From: Polyangiaceae bacterium
GTDB lineage: Bacteria; Myxococcota; Polyangia; Polyangiales; Polyangiaceae
Direction: 5' to 3'
NCBI GenBank assembly: GCA_025936205.1
Contig: JAICTU010000039.1
Span: 1 to 29,242 of the forward strand
Length of the DNA stretch: 29,242 bases
The first letter of the stretch is position 1; each line of letters begins with the position of its first letter. Of this stretch, positions 1 to 10,476 are shown piece by piece. A program made the translations under genes and the position numbers. The notes under the pieces are model-generated. The model was not told the origin of the DNA. It was given only the letters and a program-made list of their open reading frames with translations, and ran no database searches.

Positions 1-53
1 AGATCCTGAACGCCGACGTGGCAGCTGCTTTCGACGATCTGCCGCACGCCTGA
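1..53 (+). CDS. C-terminal end of an unidentified protein (partial)
   Basis: Reading from base 3, the frame stays open to a TGA at 51-53 and encodes a tail ending in ...ILNADVAAAFDDLPHA. The gene begins before the window. The composition (GC-rich third positions, Ala/Asp mix) matches coding use in the rest of the window. Sixteen residues are too few to name a family, so no function is proposed. It converges on the minus-strand gene ending at 154. Confidence 0.5.
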   Translation, partial: ILNADVAAAFDDLPHA

Positions 54-67
54 GCACGAAACTCAAA

Positions 68-90
68 AGGCGCCGCGGTGAGCGGCGCCT
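68..90 (-). terminator. Rho-independent-like terminator for the OMP gene
   Basis: There is a perfect 9-bp inverted repeat, AGGCGCCGC at 68-76 and GCGGCGCCT at 82-90, with a 5-base loop. Read on the minus strand the stem is followed at once by TTTT and then GAGTTT, so it suits the minus-strand gene that ends at 154. On the plus strand no T run follows, although the stem could still slow transcripts of the gene ending at 53. Confidence 0.65.
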
Positions 91-92
91 CT

Positions 93-121
93 CAGGGTTA
101 CAGGGTTACAGGGTTACAGGG
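93..121. repeat. 8-bp tandem repeat (CAGGGTTA)
   Basis: The unit CAGGGTTA is repeated exactly at 93-100, 101-108 and 109-116, with a partial fourth copy (CAGGG) to 121. It lies between the terminator hairpin and the stop codon of the minus-strand gene at 154. It is a possible slippage-prone locus. Confidence 0.8.
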
Positions 122-153
122 CGGGCGGGACGGCCGGGGGACCGAGCCGCTGC

Positions 154-1590
154 TCAGCGCAAGCTGTAGCGCGCGGAGATGATGCCCGAGAAGTACATGT
201 CGTTCGCGCCACCAGCGACCGGACGGCGCGCGGTGCTCGTGACGTTGGGAGCATCCGGGATGTTTACCGCGAAATCCTCGAGCTTCGAGTTCATCGTGTA
301 GAAATAATTCCGGAAATCCATGCCCAGGGTGATCGTGAAACGCTCGCTCACCGCGTAGCCGGCGGTGACACCGAAGTCCACGCCGCCCACGTCCGAACGC
401 GGGAACCAGCGATCGTTCTGAATCTCGCCCGGGTCGCTGCCCGCGCTGTTGATGACGCGCAGACCGATGTCGCCATTCAGGAAGTACGACTTCATCTGGT
501 AGGTGAAATCCGCGCCCAGGCGCAGGTACTGATAGTCGACGTTGGGGACCAGCTTGGCCCGGGTGCCTGCGGCGTTGGTCGGATCCGACTCCGTGCCACC
601 GTCGTTGATCTCGAACTGCTGAGCGCCGTAGAGCGCGCTGAAGCCGAGCTCGTGCTCTGCGATCGGCAGGCGCACGCGCAGGCCCACATCGTACGAGGTG
701 AGCGCGGTATCCAGATCGCCGCCGGGCGGCAGCGTGGTGCCGGGGCTGTTCGCCGCTTGTGTCTTGCCGCCCAGGCTGCGCTCGAAATCACCGACCAGAC
801 CGATATTGGCGATGAACTCCTTGGTGAACAGGGCCGCCGGATACAACGCCGCGCCGATGCGCACCGTCGCCATGCCGCCGTTCTGATCGCGAGTCTGCAA
901 CACGCCGGGCAAGTTGACCGGGTTGTTGGCGGTGAAGCTGCGGAACGTGAAGCCTCCACCGGCGTCCAGCTCCAGCGGCTTGGGCCGCGGCTTTTCGTCC
1001 TCGGTGGGCGTCAGGTTATCCTCGGGCTTGGGCGCCTCGGGGGGCGGCTCCGCCGTCGGCTGTGCACCTTTGAGCGCCTTCTCCAGGGTGGGGATCAGCT
1101 CTTCATCGATCTTGGTGAGGAGGCCCGGGAACCAGCTGGCCTTGAACTCGCCGCCGCCGACCTCTTTGCCGTCCGAGCCCTGACGCACGGTCAGCTTCAG
1201 GGTCCAGCCGCTGTTGTCGTTGGTCGCGGTGCCCTGGATGAAGGCCTGGATGTTGAGGCGAGCTGCGACCGCCGCGTAGTCCGCGTCGGTCTCCATCGCG
1301 GTCGGTCCCTCGAAGCCGGCAGGCACCAGGTCCGCGCCCTGCTCCTCGAGCACCTTGACCACGCGGTCGTTGAGGACCTTGCCCTTGGGGCCGTCAAACG
1401 GGCGCACCATCATGTTGGGTGCACCCTCTTCCGTCACGGCGGCGCGCGCCGGCGCGACCATCAGCAGCAGCAACAGCACGCCGAACAAGACCTGAAACAA
1501 GGAACGCTGCCGGGCGGCAGCAGAAACACTCTGCCGGGGGGCAGCTGAACTCTGCCGAAGGGCAGTAGGAACAAGGCCGTTGGTGATCAT
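154..1590 (-). CDS. Secreted outer-membrane beta-barrel protein with N-terminal periplasmic-type domain
   Basis: A 478-residue protein. The start is the ATG at 1590, because GGAGG lies 7 bases upstream; the open frame extends further but that part is the shadow of the next gene. Residues 1-50 form a signal peptide with an unusually long polar n-region, then a Leu-rich core (about 31-46) and an APARA cleavage site. Residues 51-175 (MMVRPFDGPKGKVLNDRVV..., AARLNIQAFIQGTA) resemble domains in myxobacterial proteins that compute or bind small outer-membrane factors; I cannot name the family. A Pro/Glu linker follows (about 175-205). The rest has alternating hydrophobic/aromatic strands and ends in ISARYSLR, typical of an outer-membrane beta-barrel. 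It lies 40 bases after a lipoprotein gene and is probably co-transcribed with it. Function and transported substrate are unknown. Confidence 0.8.
   Translation of the reverse strand: MITNGLVPTALRQSSAAPRQSVSAAARQRSLFQVLFGVLLLLLMVAPARAAVTEEGAPNMMVRPFDGPKGKVLNDRVVKVLEEQGADLVPAGFEGPTAMETDADYAAVAARLNIQAFIQGTATNDNSGWTLKLTVRQGSDGKEVGGGEFKASWFPGLLTKIDEELIPTLEKALKGAQPTAEPPPEAPKPEDNLTPTEDEKPRPKPLELDAGGGFTFRSFTANNPVNLPGVLQTRDQNGGMATVRIGAALYPAALFTKEFIANIGLVGDFERSLGGKTQAANSPGTTLPPGGDLDTALTSYDVGLRVRLPIAEHELGFSALYGAQQFEINDGGTESDPTNAAGTRAKLVPNVDYQYLRLGADFTYQMKSYFLNGDIGLRVINSAGSDPGEIQNDRWFPRSDVGGVDFGVTAGYAVSERFTITLGMDFRNYFYTMNSKLEDFAVNIPDAPNVTSTARRPVAGGANDMYFSGIISARYSLR
1507..1565. repeat. Array of three 14-nt palindromes inside the OMP signal-peptide codons
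   Basis: CTGCCGGGCGGCAG (1507-1520), CTGCCGGGGGGCAG (1531-1544) and CTGCCGAAGGGCAG (1552-1565) each have the same 5-bp arms and a 4-base loop. They are separated by short A-containing spacers (CAGAAACACT and CTGAACT). Periods of 24 and 21 keep the reading frame. They encode the Ala/Arg/Gln/Ser-rich n-region of the beta-barrel protein. Confidence 0.8.
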
Positions 1591-1630
1591 CAGGTACCTC
1601 CGCAAAGCGGTGTGAACAGGAGCTCGGCGG

Positions 1631-2320
1631 TCATTCGAGTGAACCGATCCAGTCCTCGAGACAATCCAACTCGTCGTCGGTGAGTTGTTGCGTGCTAGCA
1701 CCGAGAGGCATGCGCCCGCCGCACGAAGCGGTGGCCGTGATCTTCTTGACCACGAGGCTGGCAGCCGGATTCGCCGGGTCGAAAATGGGAGCATTGTCCT
1801 GGGCCTTGCACGTGCTGGACTGCTGATCGGCAAAACCCTTGGCGGTCGTCGCGTCGAGAGCGAAGTTGCTCAGGCCGCCTGCCGTCGCGCCACCATGGCA
1901 CGACCCGCCACCACACTTGCTGGATAGAAGAGCAAAGCCATCGCATGCGGAGCTGCTCGAGCCCCCGCCGGTGCCTCCCACCGTGGCGCCGCCCGCCGCG
2001 CCCGCCATGGCCCCGCCGCCAGCGCCCGTCGCGGAACCGCCGCTGCCGCTCGCGCTGGAGCCGCCCACACCTGAACCGCCACCCGCGCCGCTGCCATTAC
2101 CACCTGTGCCGCTGCCAGCGCCCTGGCCGCCACCGTACTGGGCCGCAAGCTGATCGCGAAACTCCGCATCCGTTTCTGGAGTGTCCGTCCCGGCACAGGC
2201 CGCAACGAGCCCCACCGCTGCCAACCCCAGAGCCGCCGTCAGGGTCATGCCGACTTGCCCGGGGCGCGGGGTGGCCCCGCAGAACCAGCTACCCAGCGCG
2301 CGAATCGTCTTGTCTTGCAT
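1631..2320 (-). CDS. Lipoprotein with Gly/Ser linker and single CX4CH cytochrome-like domain
   Basis: A 229-residue protein. The chosen start is the second of two adjacent ATGs, with AAGGA just upstream; Met25 is a possible later start. A hydrophobic segment (about 25-41) ends in LVAAC, so Cys42 is the likely lipidated residue. Residues 63-124 are an almost pure Gly/Ser/Ala spacer. The folded C-terminus holds C136GGGSCH142, an atypical CX4CH heme-c-type motif, followed by GGLSN, and C200GGRMPLG, in which Met204 could be the second heme ligand. This layout resembles small cytochrome-c-like domains of secreted myxobacterial and planctomycetal proteins. Heme binding is inferred, not shown; Cys126, 171, 200 and 220 could instead form disulfides. 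It precedes the beta-barrel gene by 40 bases, so the two probably act together at the outer membrane. Confidence 0.7.
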   Translation of the reverse strand: MQDKTIRALGSWFCGATPRPGQVGMTLTAALGLAAVGLVAACAGTDTPETDAEFRDQLAAQYGGGQGAGSGTGGNGSGAGGGSGVGGSSASGSGGSATGAGGGAMAGAAGGATVGGTGGGSSSSACDGFALLSSKCGGGSCHGGATAGGLSNFALDATTAKGFADQQSSTCKAQDNAPIFDPANPAASLVVKKITATASCGGRMPLGASTQQLTDDELDCLEDWIGSLE

Positions 2321-2323
2321 CAT

Positions 2324-2847
2324 TTCCTTACCGGGTCCTCGCCTCGCCCGCGGGGGTGAGGAGCAGCATGCCTGGGGCGCGGGGGGAGCCCGCAGAACAC
2401 GTGCGGGGGCGCGCCCGCAGAAACACGCGCGGGCTCGCAGCCCGCTAACCTCGGCGCCGGGGTATCTTTCACAGTCTTCTGGACCCGTCAACGAGGTATG
2501 ATTTTGAGCTGGGGTTGCAATGCACGAAGACGAGCGTCGCATGCGAGAGCGCGCGTCAGCTGCACACCCGCCGCAGCACAAAACGTGACGCGGCTCGACC
2601 GATCGAAACAACCAAGAGAGGCATCGTGCTATCGCGAGCCCGGAGCACCGAACCGACGCGGCACACCAATTCTGCGTTGCGTCGAATCGACACTCTAATA
2701 TATGTGCGCTGCGCGTGCCCGCCGGGGCTTTTGCGCAGGTCACCCGCCGTGCGCTTTCTGTCTTCGGCAGAGTTTTTTAACGCTGACCGCTGGACTTCTC
2801 CATCACCCGTGAGGCTGTCTCCTGCACGGGAACAACCCGCGAGGCTG
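2324..2847. other. Intergenic region with lower-GC core
   Basis: No credible gene. From about 2460 to 2790 the GC content falls visibly below that of the neighbours, with ATATAT near 2699 and a TTTTTT run near 2773, so promoter elements for the minus-strand lipoprotein/OMP pair may lie here. An 11-base palindrome GTCGAATCGAC is at 2681-2691. Just past the stop codon of the next gene, ACCCGYGAGGCTGT occurs twice (2805-2818 and 2835-2848), 30 bases apart. No T-tailed terminator was recognised for the gene ending at 2848. Confidence 0.5.
2374..2445. repeat. Palindrome array upstream of the lipoprotein start
   Basis: Three GC-rich inverted repeats follow one another: GGGGCGCGGGGGGAGCCCGC (2374-2393), GCGGGGGCGCGCCCGC (2403-2418) and GCGGGCTCGCAGCCCGC (2429-2445). 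They are separated by A-rich spacers AGAACACG and AGAAACACGC. A related copy (GGGGCGCGGGGTGGCCCCGC followed by AGAAC) lies at 2261-2285 inside the lipoprotein gene. The array is 54-125 bases upstream of that gene's start, so it would be in its leader RNA. Confidence 0.65.
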
Positions 2848-4860
2848 TTACCCCCGAGGATACGACGGCGGTAGCGGAGGCGGCACGGTGCGGCGGCGGC
2901 CAGGTAGCGGATCTGCCGGCAAATTCGGCAGCGGAGGCGCCGACCCGGGGTAACCCGGCACAGCGCCCAGCATCGGAGGCGGAGGCCGTTGTGTGGCCAC
3001 TCGTGGGGCAGCCGATGCTGACGGGTAATAGCCCTCAGGCGGAAGGCTGGGGAATGCCTCTGGAGGCAAGCTCCCAGGTGGAACGCTCCCTCCTGGATAG
3101 CTGCCGGGCGAGTAGCTGCTCGGAGGGAAGCTGAGCGGAGCGGAAGAGCGGCTGTGGCCGCTCGTGGGAAAACGCCCCGTTTCTTTCCGGCGCTGCTCTT
3201 CGAACAGCAGGATCTTGATCAGCGCTTCGATCTTGGCGCCCTGGATCACCGGATCCGAGGTGTCGACGGACGAGTCCATCAGCTCGATCAGCCCGAGCAG
3301 CGCAGCGCGCAGATGGTTCTCGTTCGCGAACGTCTGGCGGATCACCGACTTTCTCTGGATGTCGTCGGTCGCGCTGGGCAACAGCGCGTACATGGCGTCG
3401 ATCGAGCGCAACACGGCCGTGGGCAGCGCCGGATGATTCGGCGGCAAACGCCCGATCGCACGCAGGTGCTCGATCACACGCTGGCGTTGCCGCTCGTTCG
3501 AGTCGCCCGCGCCCAAACCACCCTCGGAGCGAGAGGGGTCGAAGGGCGGCGCCGAGCTCGCGGGGCGCGGCGAGCTGGGCTGAGACGGCGGCGCGGGCTC
3601 GTACACCGGGCTCTCGAACGTACTCGTGCTCGGCTCTGCATACTGGGGATCAGTATAGGGCTGGGGTTGAGCGTACTGGGGCTCGGCGAACGGTACGTCG
3701 GGACGCGGGTTGTCCGCACGGTACGCAACCGGCAACGGGTGATTGAAGTCGTCGGTCAGCTCGCCGGGGCCGGCAGCGCCCAGCTCGGGAGGAAAGCCCG
3801 AGCGCGGAACTTCGCCCCGTGAAGGCGGCGGCGGCAGCAGACTGCCGTCGTGCGGGACTCGCGACGGCTCCCGGAACATCGCCACCGGCGGCGGCGCCGC
3901 GGTGCGCACGTCGTCGTTGGCCAGGCTGTGCGTGCGCGGGGACGACGGGGGGTACTCCACTTCGGGCGGACCAAAGTGCGCCGCCGGCGGCAACGCCGTC
4001 ACCACGTGGTCGCTGGAGACGTTCCGCGCAAACTCGGGCGGCAACGCCGGCGGAGCCGATGGGCGGTTGGGCCAGCGCCGACCTCCGGAACTGCGCCGTT
4101 CGGTCTGGGTGGCACGGCGCTCCTCGCGCGACAGATCGGTGAAGCCGCTGGGGATCGCCAGCCGGCGCAGCACCACCTCGTTCCAGATGTGATCGAGCGG
4201 CACCGAGCGCACCAGCTTCTCCAGCGGTAACACCTCGAGCAGCACCTTCTCGTTCAGACCGATGCCCTCGCGCCCCTTCACCAGGGCGAAGCGCACCACC
4301 GCCCGCAGCTCGTGGGGGGACAGCGAATCCGCCACGGCGTCGTAAGTGACGCCGTCCATCACATCGCGCAGGCTGATCAACCGCTCCGACAGGGCCTGCG
4401 TGAGCGTGAACGTCATGCGCTCCACGGCGCCCCGACGCTGCTCCTCGCCCGCTTCCGCGTCGAGCAGCCAGAACTGATCCTCGGCCAGAAAATCCCAGAT
4501 GCGGTGCGGATCGAGGTAGCGCACCCGGTCCTCTGGTGAAAACACGCCGAGCAGCTGCAGGCTGTTGGTGGTGCCTTCCTCCAGCGCGATGCGCAGATCT
4601 TCGGCGGCCAGGGCCGGCGATTTGCGCCGCAGGATCTCTTCGTAGATGCCGGTCGCTGCCGCGAGCAGCTTGACCCGCAGCTCGGGCGCGCTCTTGAGCG
4701 CCCCCATGATCGCGTTCGCCGGGAAGTAGCGGACGAAATCGTCGGGCGTACGCCAGCCTTCGCGGAAGGCGTAGTCCATCAGCTGCGACAGGTAGCGCTT
4801 GCCCGCTGCAGTCGGGCTCGAGGCTGCCGGAGGCAGCGGGGTCTTCAACTCTTGAGTCAT
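2848..4860 (-). CDS. Unrecognised two-domain protein with long proline-rich linker
   Basis: A 670-residue protein that I do not recognise. No signal peptide or membrane segment is visible, so a cytoplasmic location is likely. Residues 20-245 are predicted to be compact and mostly helical (RYLSQLMDYAFREGW..., HRIWDFLAEDQFWLLD..., VLLEVLPLEKLVRSVPLDHIWNEVVLRRL). Residues 250-450 are a disordered Pro/Ser/Arg-rich linker with repeated (A/D)PQYA(E/Q)P units near 393-410. Residues 455-560 form a second helical region (QRQRVIEHLRAIGRLPPNHPALPTA..., KIEALIKILLFEEQRRK). The tail (570-670) is again Pro/Gly/Ser/Tyr-rich. The start ATG at 4860 has no strong ribosome-binding site, but Lys/Arg and helix content begins directly after it. 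It stands alone, divergent from the murein endopeptidase gene. A scaffold or regulatory role is possible but unproven. Confidence 0.8.
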   Translation of the reverse strand: MTQELKTPLPPAASSPTAAGKRYLSQLMDYAFREGWRTPDDFVRYFPANAIMGALKSAPELRVKLLAAATGIYEEILRRKSPALAAEDLRIALEEGTTNSLQLLGVFSPEDRVRYLDPHRIWDFLAEDQFWLLDAEAGEEQRRGAVERMTFTLTQALSERLISLRDVMDGVTYDAVADSLSPHELRAVVRFALVKGREGIGLNEKVLLEVLPLEKLVRSVPLDHIWNEVVLRRLAIPSGFTDLSREERRATQTERRSSGGRRWPNRPSAPPALPPEFARNVSSDHVVTALPPAAHFGPPEVEYPPSSPRTHSLANDDVRTAAPPPVAMFREPSRVPHDGSLLPPPPSRGEVPRSGFPPELGAAGPGELTDDFNHPLPVAYRADNPRPDVPFAEPQYAQPQPYTDPQYAEPSTSTFESPVYEPAPPSQPSSPRPASSAPPFDPSRSEGGLGAGDSNERQRQRVIEHLRAIGRLPPNHPALPTAVLRSIDAMYALLPSATDDIQRKSVIRQTFANENHLRAALLGLIELMDSSVDTSDPVIQGAKIEALIKILLFEEQRRKETGRFPTSGHSRSSAPLSFPPSSYSPGSYPGGSVPPGSLPPEAFPSLPPEGYYPSASAAPRVATQRPPPPMLGAVPGYPGSAPPLPNLPADPLPGRRRTVPPPLPPSYPRG

Positions 4861-5320
4861 CGCTGGCGGGACGCGGGGTTGCTGTACTCCGCGGAAGGGC
4901 GCAGCTCCGGGGGAGGAGCTCGACAGGGCCGCGAAACACCGCCCTGACGCCTCAAAGGATGTGACGGCTCCTCATAAAAAAGCAAGGCTGCCGCGTACTT
5001 CTCCATGCTTCCGCCGATGGCGGCCCCTTTTGCAGAACCTTTGCGATGCGCCGGGCTGCCCCTACCAGGTGCTGTCATGAGTCAATTCGGGCCGCTCTCG
5101 TTTCTGCCCGGAGCGAGGGGGTCCCATCGAGCCCTGGCTCCGAGGCCGCCCGCGAAGCAGGTGGTTCAATCAGTGCGAGCGGTGAAGGTTCTTGGGCGCG
5201 CCTCGAAAAAACTGTTAGCGTGCTCAGGCCTGGCCATTCCGTTCCGGTTTGGGGCGGTGGGAGCCGGTCCCTCCCGCGGGGGTGGCCCCCCAGGTCGGAT
5301 TTCCGTTCAAGGGTGCCTTT
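4861..5320. other. Divergent intergenic region
   Basis: This is 460 bases between the minus-strand gene starting at 4860 and the murein endopeptidase gene. No convincing coding sequence was seen. Two short A-rich spots (ATAAAAAAGC near 4975 and GAAAAAACTG near 5207) are the likeliest places for divergent promoters, but no clear -35/-10 pair can be assigned. Confidence 0.4.
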
Positions 5321-6679
5321 GTGACTCAGACGGTGAGCCGTCCTAAATTGAGAGAACATCGCTCGCGTACCGACGCAGGAATGCTGCCCTCAACTTCAGC
5401 GGAAACACCCCGCACCCCGTGCACCGGCCTCTCGGATGCAACTCTGTCGACAACCGTGTCGAGCCCACACCCCCGGCGTGTAGCGGCGGTCTGGCGTTGC
5501 CTCGGGCTGGTGTTTGCTTGCGGGATGTGGGCCTGCGGCCCCGGTTTCTTCGCGCAGGAGCAGGTGCAGCAACCGAACCAGGTGCGCGTCGCGCCGGAAG
5601 AGCCGGTGGTGTTCGCGCCCGAGCCGGGGGACGCCGGGCAGGGTTGCAGCCCAAAGGGTTGTCTGCGGGCGCCCCCGGTGGCGCCGGTGGCGTCGATGGC
5701 ACAGGGCGCTGCGACCCCCGCCGCCCCGCGCAAGATCGCGAAGCCGCCTGCGGTGGTGTCGCGTCCTTTGCGCGGCAAGGGCAAAGAGGAAATCGAGCGT
5801 CTGGTAAAGACCGATCTGGCCAGTCTGGGCTCGATGACGTTCGGTAGCGCGACGCGTGGCGGGTTGCTGAACGGCGTGCGCCTGCCCGAGGACGACCGCT
5901 GGAAGATGGTGGACCCGGTCAACAACTGGGGTACGGCCGAGACCGTCAACTACCTGGTGACGGCGATCGACGCCGTGCACGAGCAGTATCCCGGCTCCCA
6001 CGCCCTTTACATCGGCGATCTCAGCGCCCCGCGCGGGGGCTACCTCAGGCCCCACATCAGCCATCAGTCGGGTCGTGACGTCGACGTCGGCTACTTCTAT
6101 CTGGGCGACCCGAGCTGGTACGAGCGGGCCACGCCCACGAACCTGGATCGAGCCCGCACCTGGGCGCTCGTGCGGGCGCTGATCACGCACACGGACGTGC
6201 ACTACATCTTCATCGATCGGCGCGTGCAGGCCTGGCTGCGACAGTATGCGGAGTCGATCGGCGAGGACAACGACTGGCTGGAGAGCGTGTTTCACGGCTC
6301 CAACAGCCAGCCCCCGATCATCCTGCACGAGCCCGGCCACGCCACGCACCTGCACGTGCGCTTTTACAATCCGATCGCCGAGGAAACAGCGCGTCGCTGC
6401 TACCCCGCCCTGCTCGCTCAGCACAAGCTGCTGCCGAGCAGGTACAGCGTCCCCTACAAGGCCAAGGCCGGCGATACGTTGATCGGCCTGGCCAAGCGCT
6501 ACGGCACGACCGTCACCGCGCTGATGCAGGCGAATGGTCTGAAAAAGAAGGCGCTGCGGGCGGATAAGACCTATCAGATCCCGCGCGAAGGGCCTGCAGG
6601 GCCCTCCGAGCCGACGTCGATCCCGCCGCGGCGGCTGCCACCGGCTCGCCCGCCGACCGGCGCCGTTGCCTCCCGCTGA
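5321..6679 (+). CDS. mepA: MepA-like penicillin-insensitive murein endopeptidase (M74) with C-terminal LysM
   Basis: Predicted to cut D-Ala-meso-DAP cross-links in peptidoglycan. The zinc-site motif HISHQSGRDVDVGY (from about residue 245) and HLHVRF (about 343) match the MepA/M74 pattern HxSHQxGxDVD and HxHVR. A LysM peptidoglycan-binding domain follows at about 375-420 (YKAKAGDTLIGLAKRYGTTVTALMQANGL...YQIP), then a Pro/Arg-rich tail. The N-terminus has Arg-Arg, a hydrophobic stretch and two candidate lipobox cysteines (VFAC and MWAC), so it is probably a lipoprotein. The start is uncertain: GTG 5321 has a weak AAGGG, ATG 5381 has AGGA but too close, and GTG 5456 would give a more normal signal-peptide length. 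E. coli MepA has no LysM, so this is an extended form. It stands upstream of carB with no functional link apparent. Confidence 0.88.
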   Translation: MTQTVSRPKLREHRSRTDAGMLPSTSAETPRTPCTGLSDATLSTTVSSPHPRRVAAVWRCLGLVFACGMWACGPGFFAQEQVQQPNQVRVAPEEPVVFAPEPGDAGQGCSPKGCLRAPPVAPVASMAQGAATPAAPRKIAKPPAVVSRPLRGKGKEEIERLVKTDLASLGSMTFGSATRGGLLNGVRLPEDDRWKMVDPVNNWGTAETVNYLVTAIDAVHEQYPGSHALYIGDLSAPRGGYLRPHISHQSGRDVDVGYFYLGDPSWYERATPTNLDRARTWALVRALITHTDVHYIFIDRRVQAWLRQYAESIGEDNDWLESVFHGSNSQPPIILHEPGHATHLHVRFYNPIAEETARRCYPALLAQHKLLPSRYSVPYKAKAGDTLIGLAKRYGTTVTALMQANGLKKKALRADKTYQIPREGPAGPSEPTSIPPRRLPPARPPTGAVASR

Positions 6680-6784
6680 GAGGGTCTGACGCGGGAAGAG
6701 GGCTCGTAGAGCCTGGGCACCCGGGGGCGTTTGCTCCACGAGAAGGTCGACTCCGAGCAGCTGCCGCTCACGGTGGGTAGCCGA

Positions 6785-6796
6785 GCGGGTACCCGC
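6785..6796. promoter_or_regulatory. 12-bp palindrome upstream of carB
   Basis: GCGGGTACCCGC is a perfect palindrome ending 20 bases before the carB start codon, in the short gap after the endopeptidase gene. It could be an operator or simply GC-rich chance; no regulator is known. Confidence 0.25.
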
Positions 6797-6816
6797 GGTG
6801 GTAGACGGGCTGCCCG

Positions 6817-10179
<3,363 letters not shown>

Positions 10180-10194
10180 GTTTTTGAGGGAGAG

Positions 10195-10217
10195 CGGGCG
10201 CTGACCCACAGCGCCCG
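10195..10217. terminator. Stem-loop between convergent carB and small minus-strand gene
   Basis: A perfect 9-bp stem, CGGGCGCTG (10195-10203) with CAGCGCCCG (10209-10217), and a 5-base loop. It lies between the carB stop (10179) and the stop of the convergent ORF (10227). No T run follows on either strand, so intrinsic termination is only suspected. Confidence 0.45.
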
Positions 10218-10226
10218 GCCTCGAGC

Positions 10227-10445
10227 TCACCGGGAGTCAGCACGGGCTCGCTCGACCTCGGCGATCAGCTGATCCAGCTGCTCCAGGTCGTACGGCTTCG
10301 CGAGGTAGTGCTCGAACCGGGCTTCCCTCACGCGCAGCTGAAGCTCGTGCAGCGCTCGCCGCGCGTCAGTCTCCTCGGCCACCAAGGCGCGTGCGCGCAG
10401 CGCGAACTCCTGCTCGGCCCGCCGCCGTAGCTGGTCGGGCTCCAG
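10227..10445 (-). CDS. Small helical ORF with receiver-like C-terminus (start uncertain)
   Basis: About 72 residues: Glu/Arg/Ala-rich, probably coiled-coil at first (RRRAEQEFALRARALVAEETDARRALHELQLRVREARF), then HYLAKPYDLEQLDQLIAEV. That tail resembles the last helix of CheY-like receiver domains, where the conserved Lys-Pro lies. There is no ATG, GTG or TTG in frame after the upstream gene's stop. A CTG at 10445 is preceded by GGAGG with a 4-base gap, so a CTG start is the best guess; an earlier ATG at 10592 would overlap the oxidase gene by over 110 bases. It could be a gene remnant. The low confidence reflects this. Confidence 0.4.
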   Translation of the reverse strand: MEPDQLRRRAEQEFALRARALVAEETDARRALHELQLRVREARFEHYLAKPYDLEQLDQLIAEVERARADSR

Positions 10446-10476
10446 GCAACCTCCGGCTTTGGGCCGCCGCTGGCGC

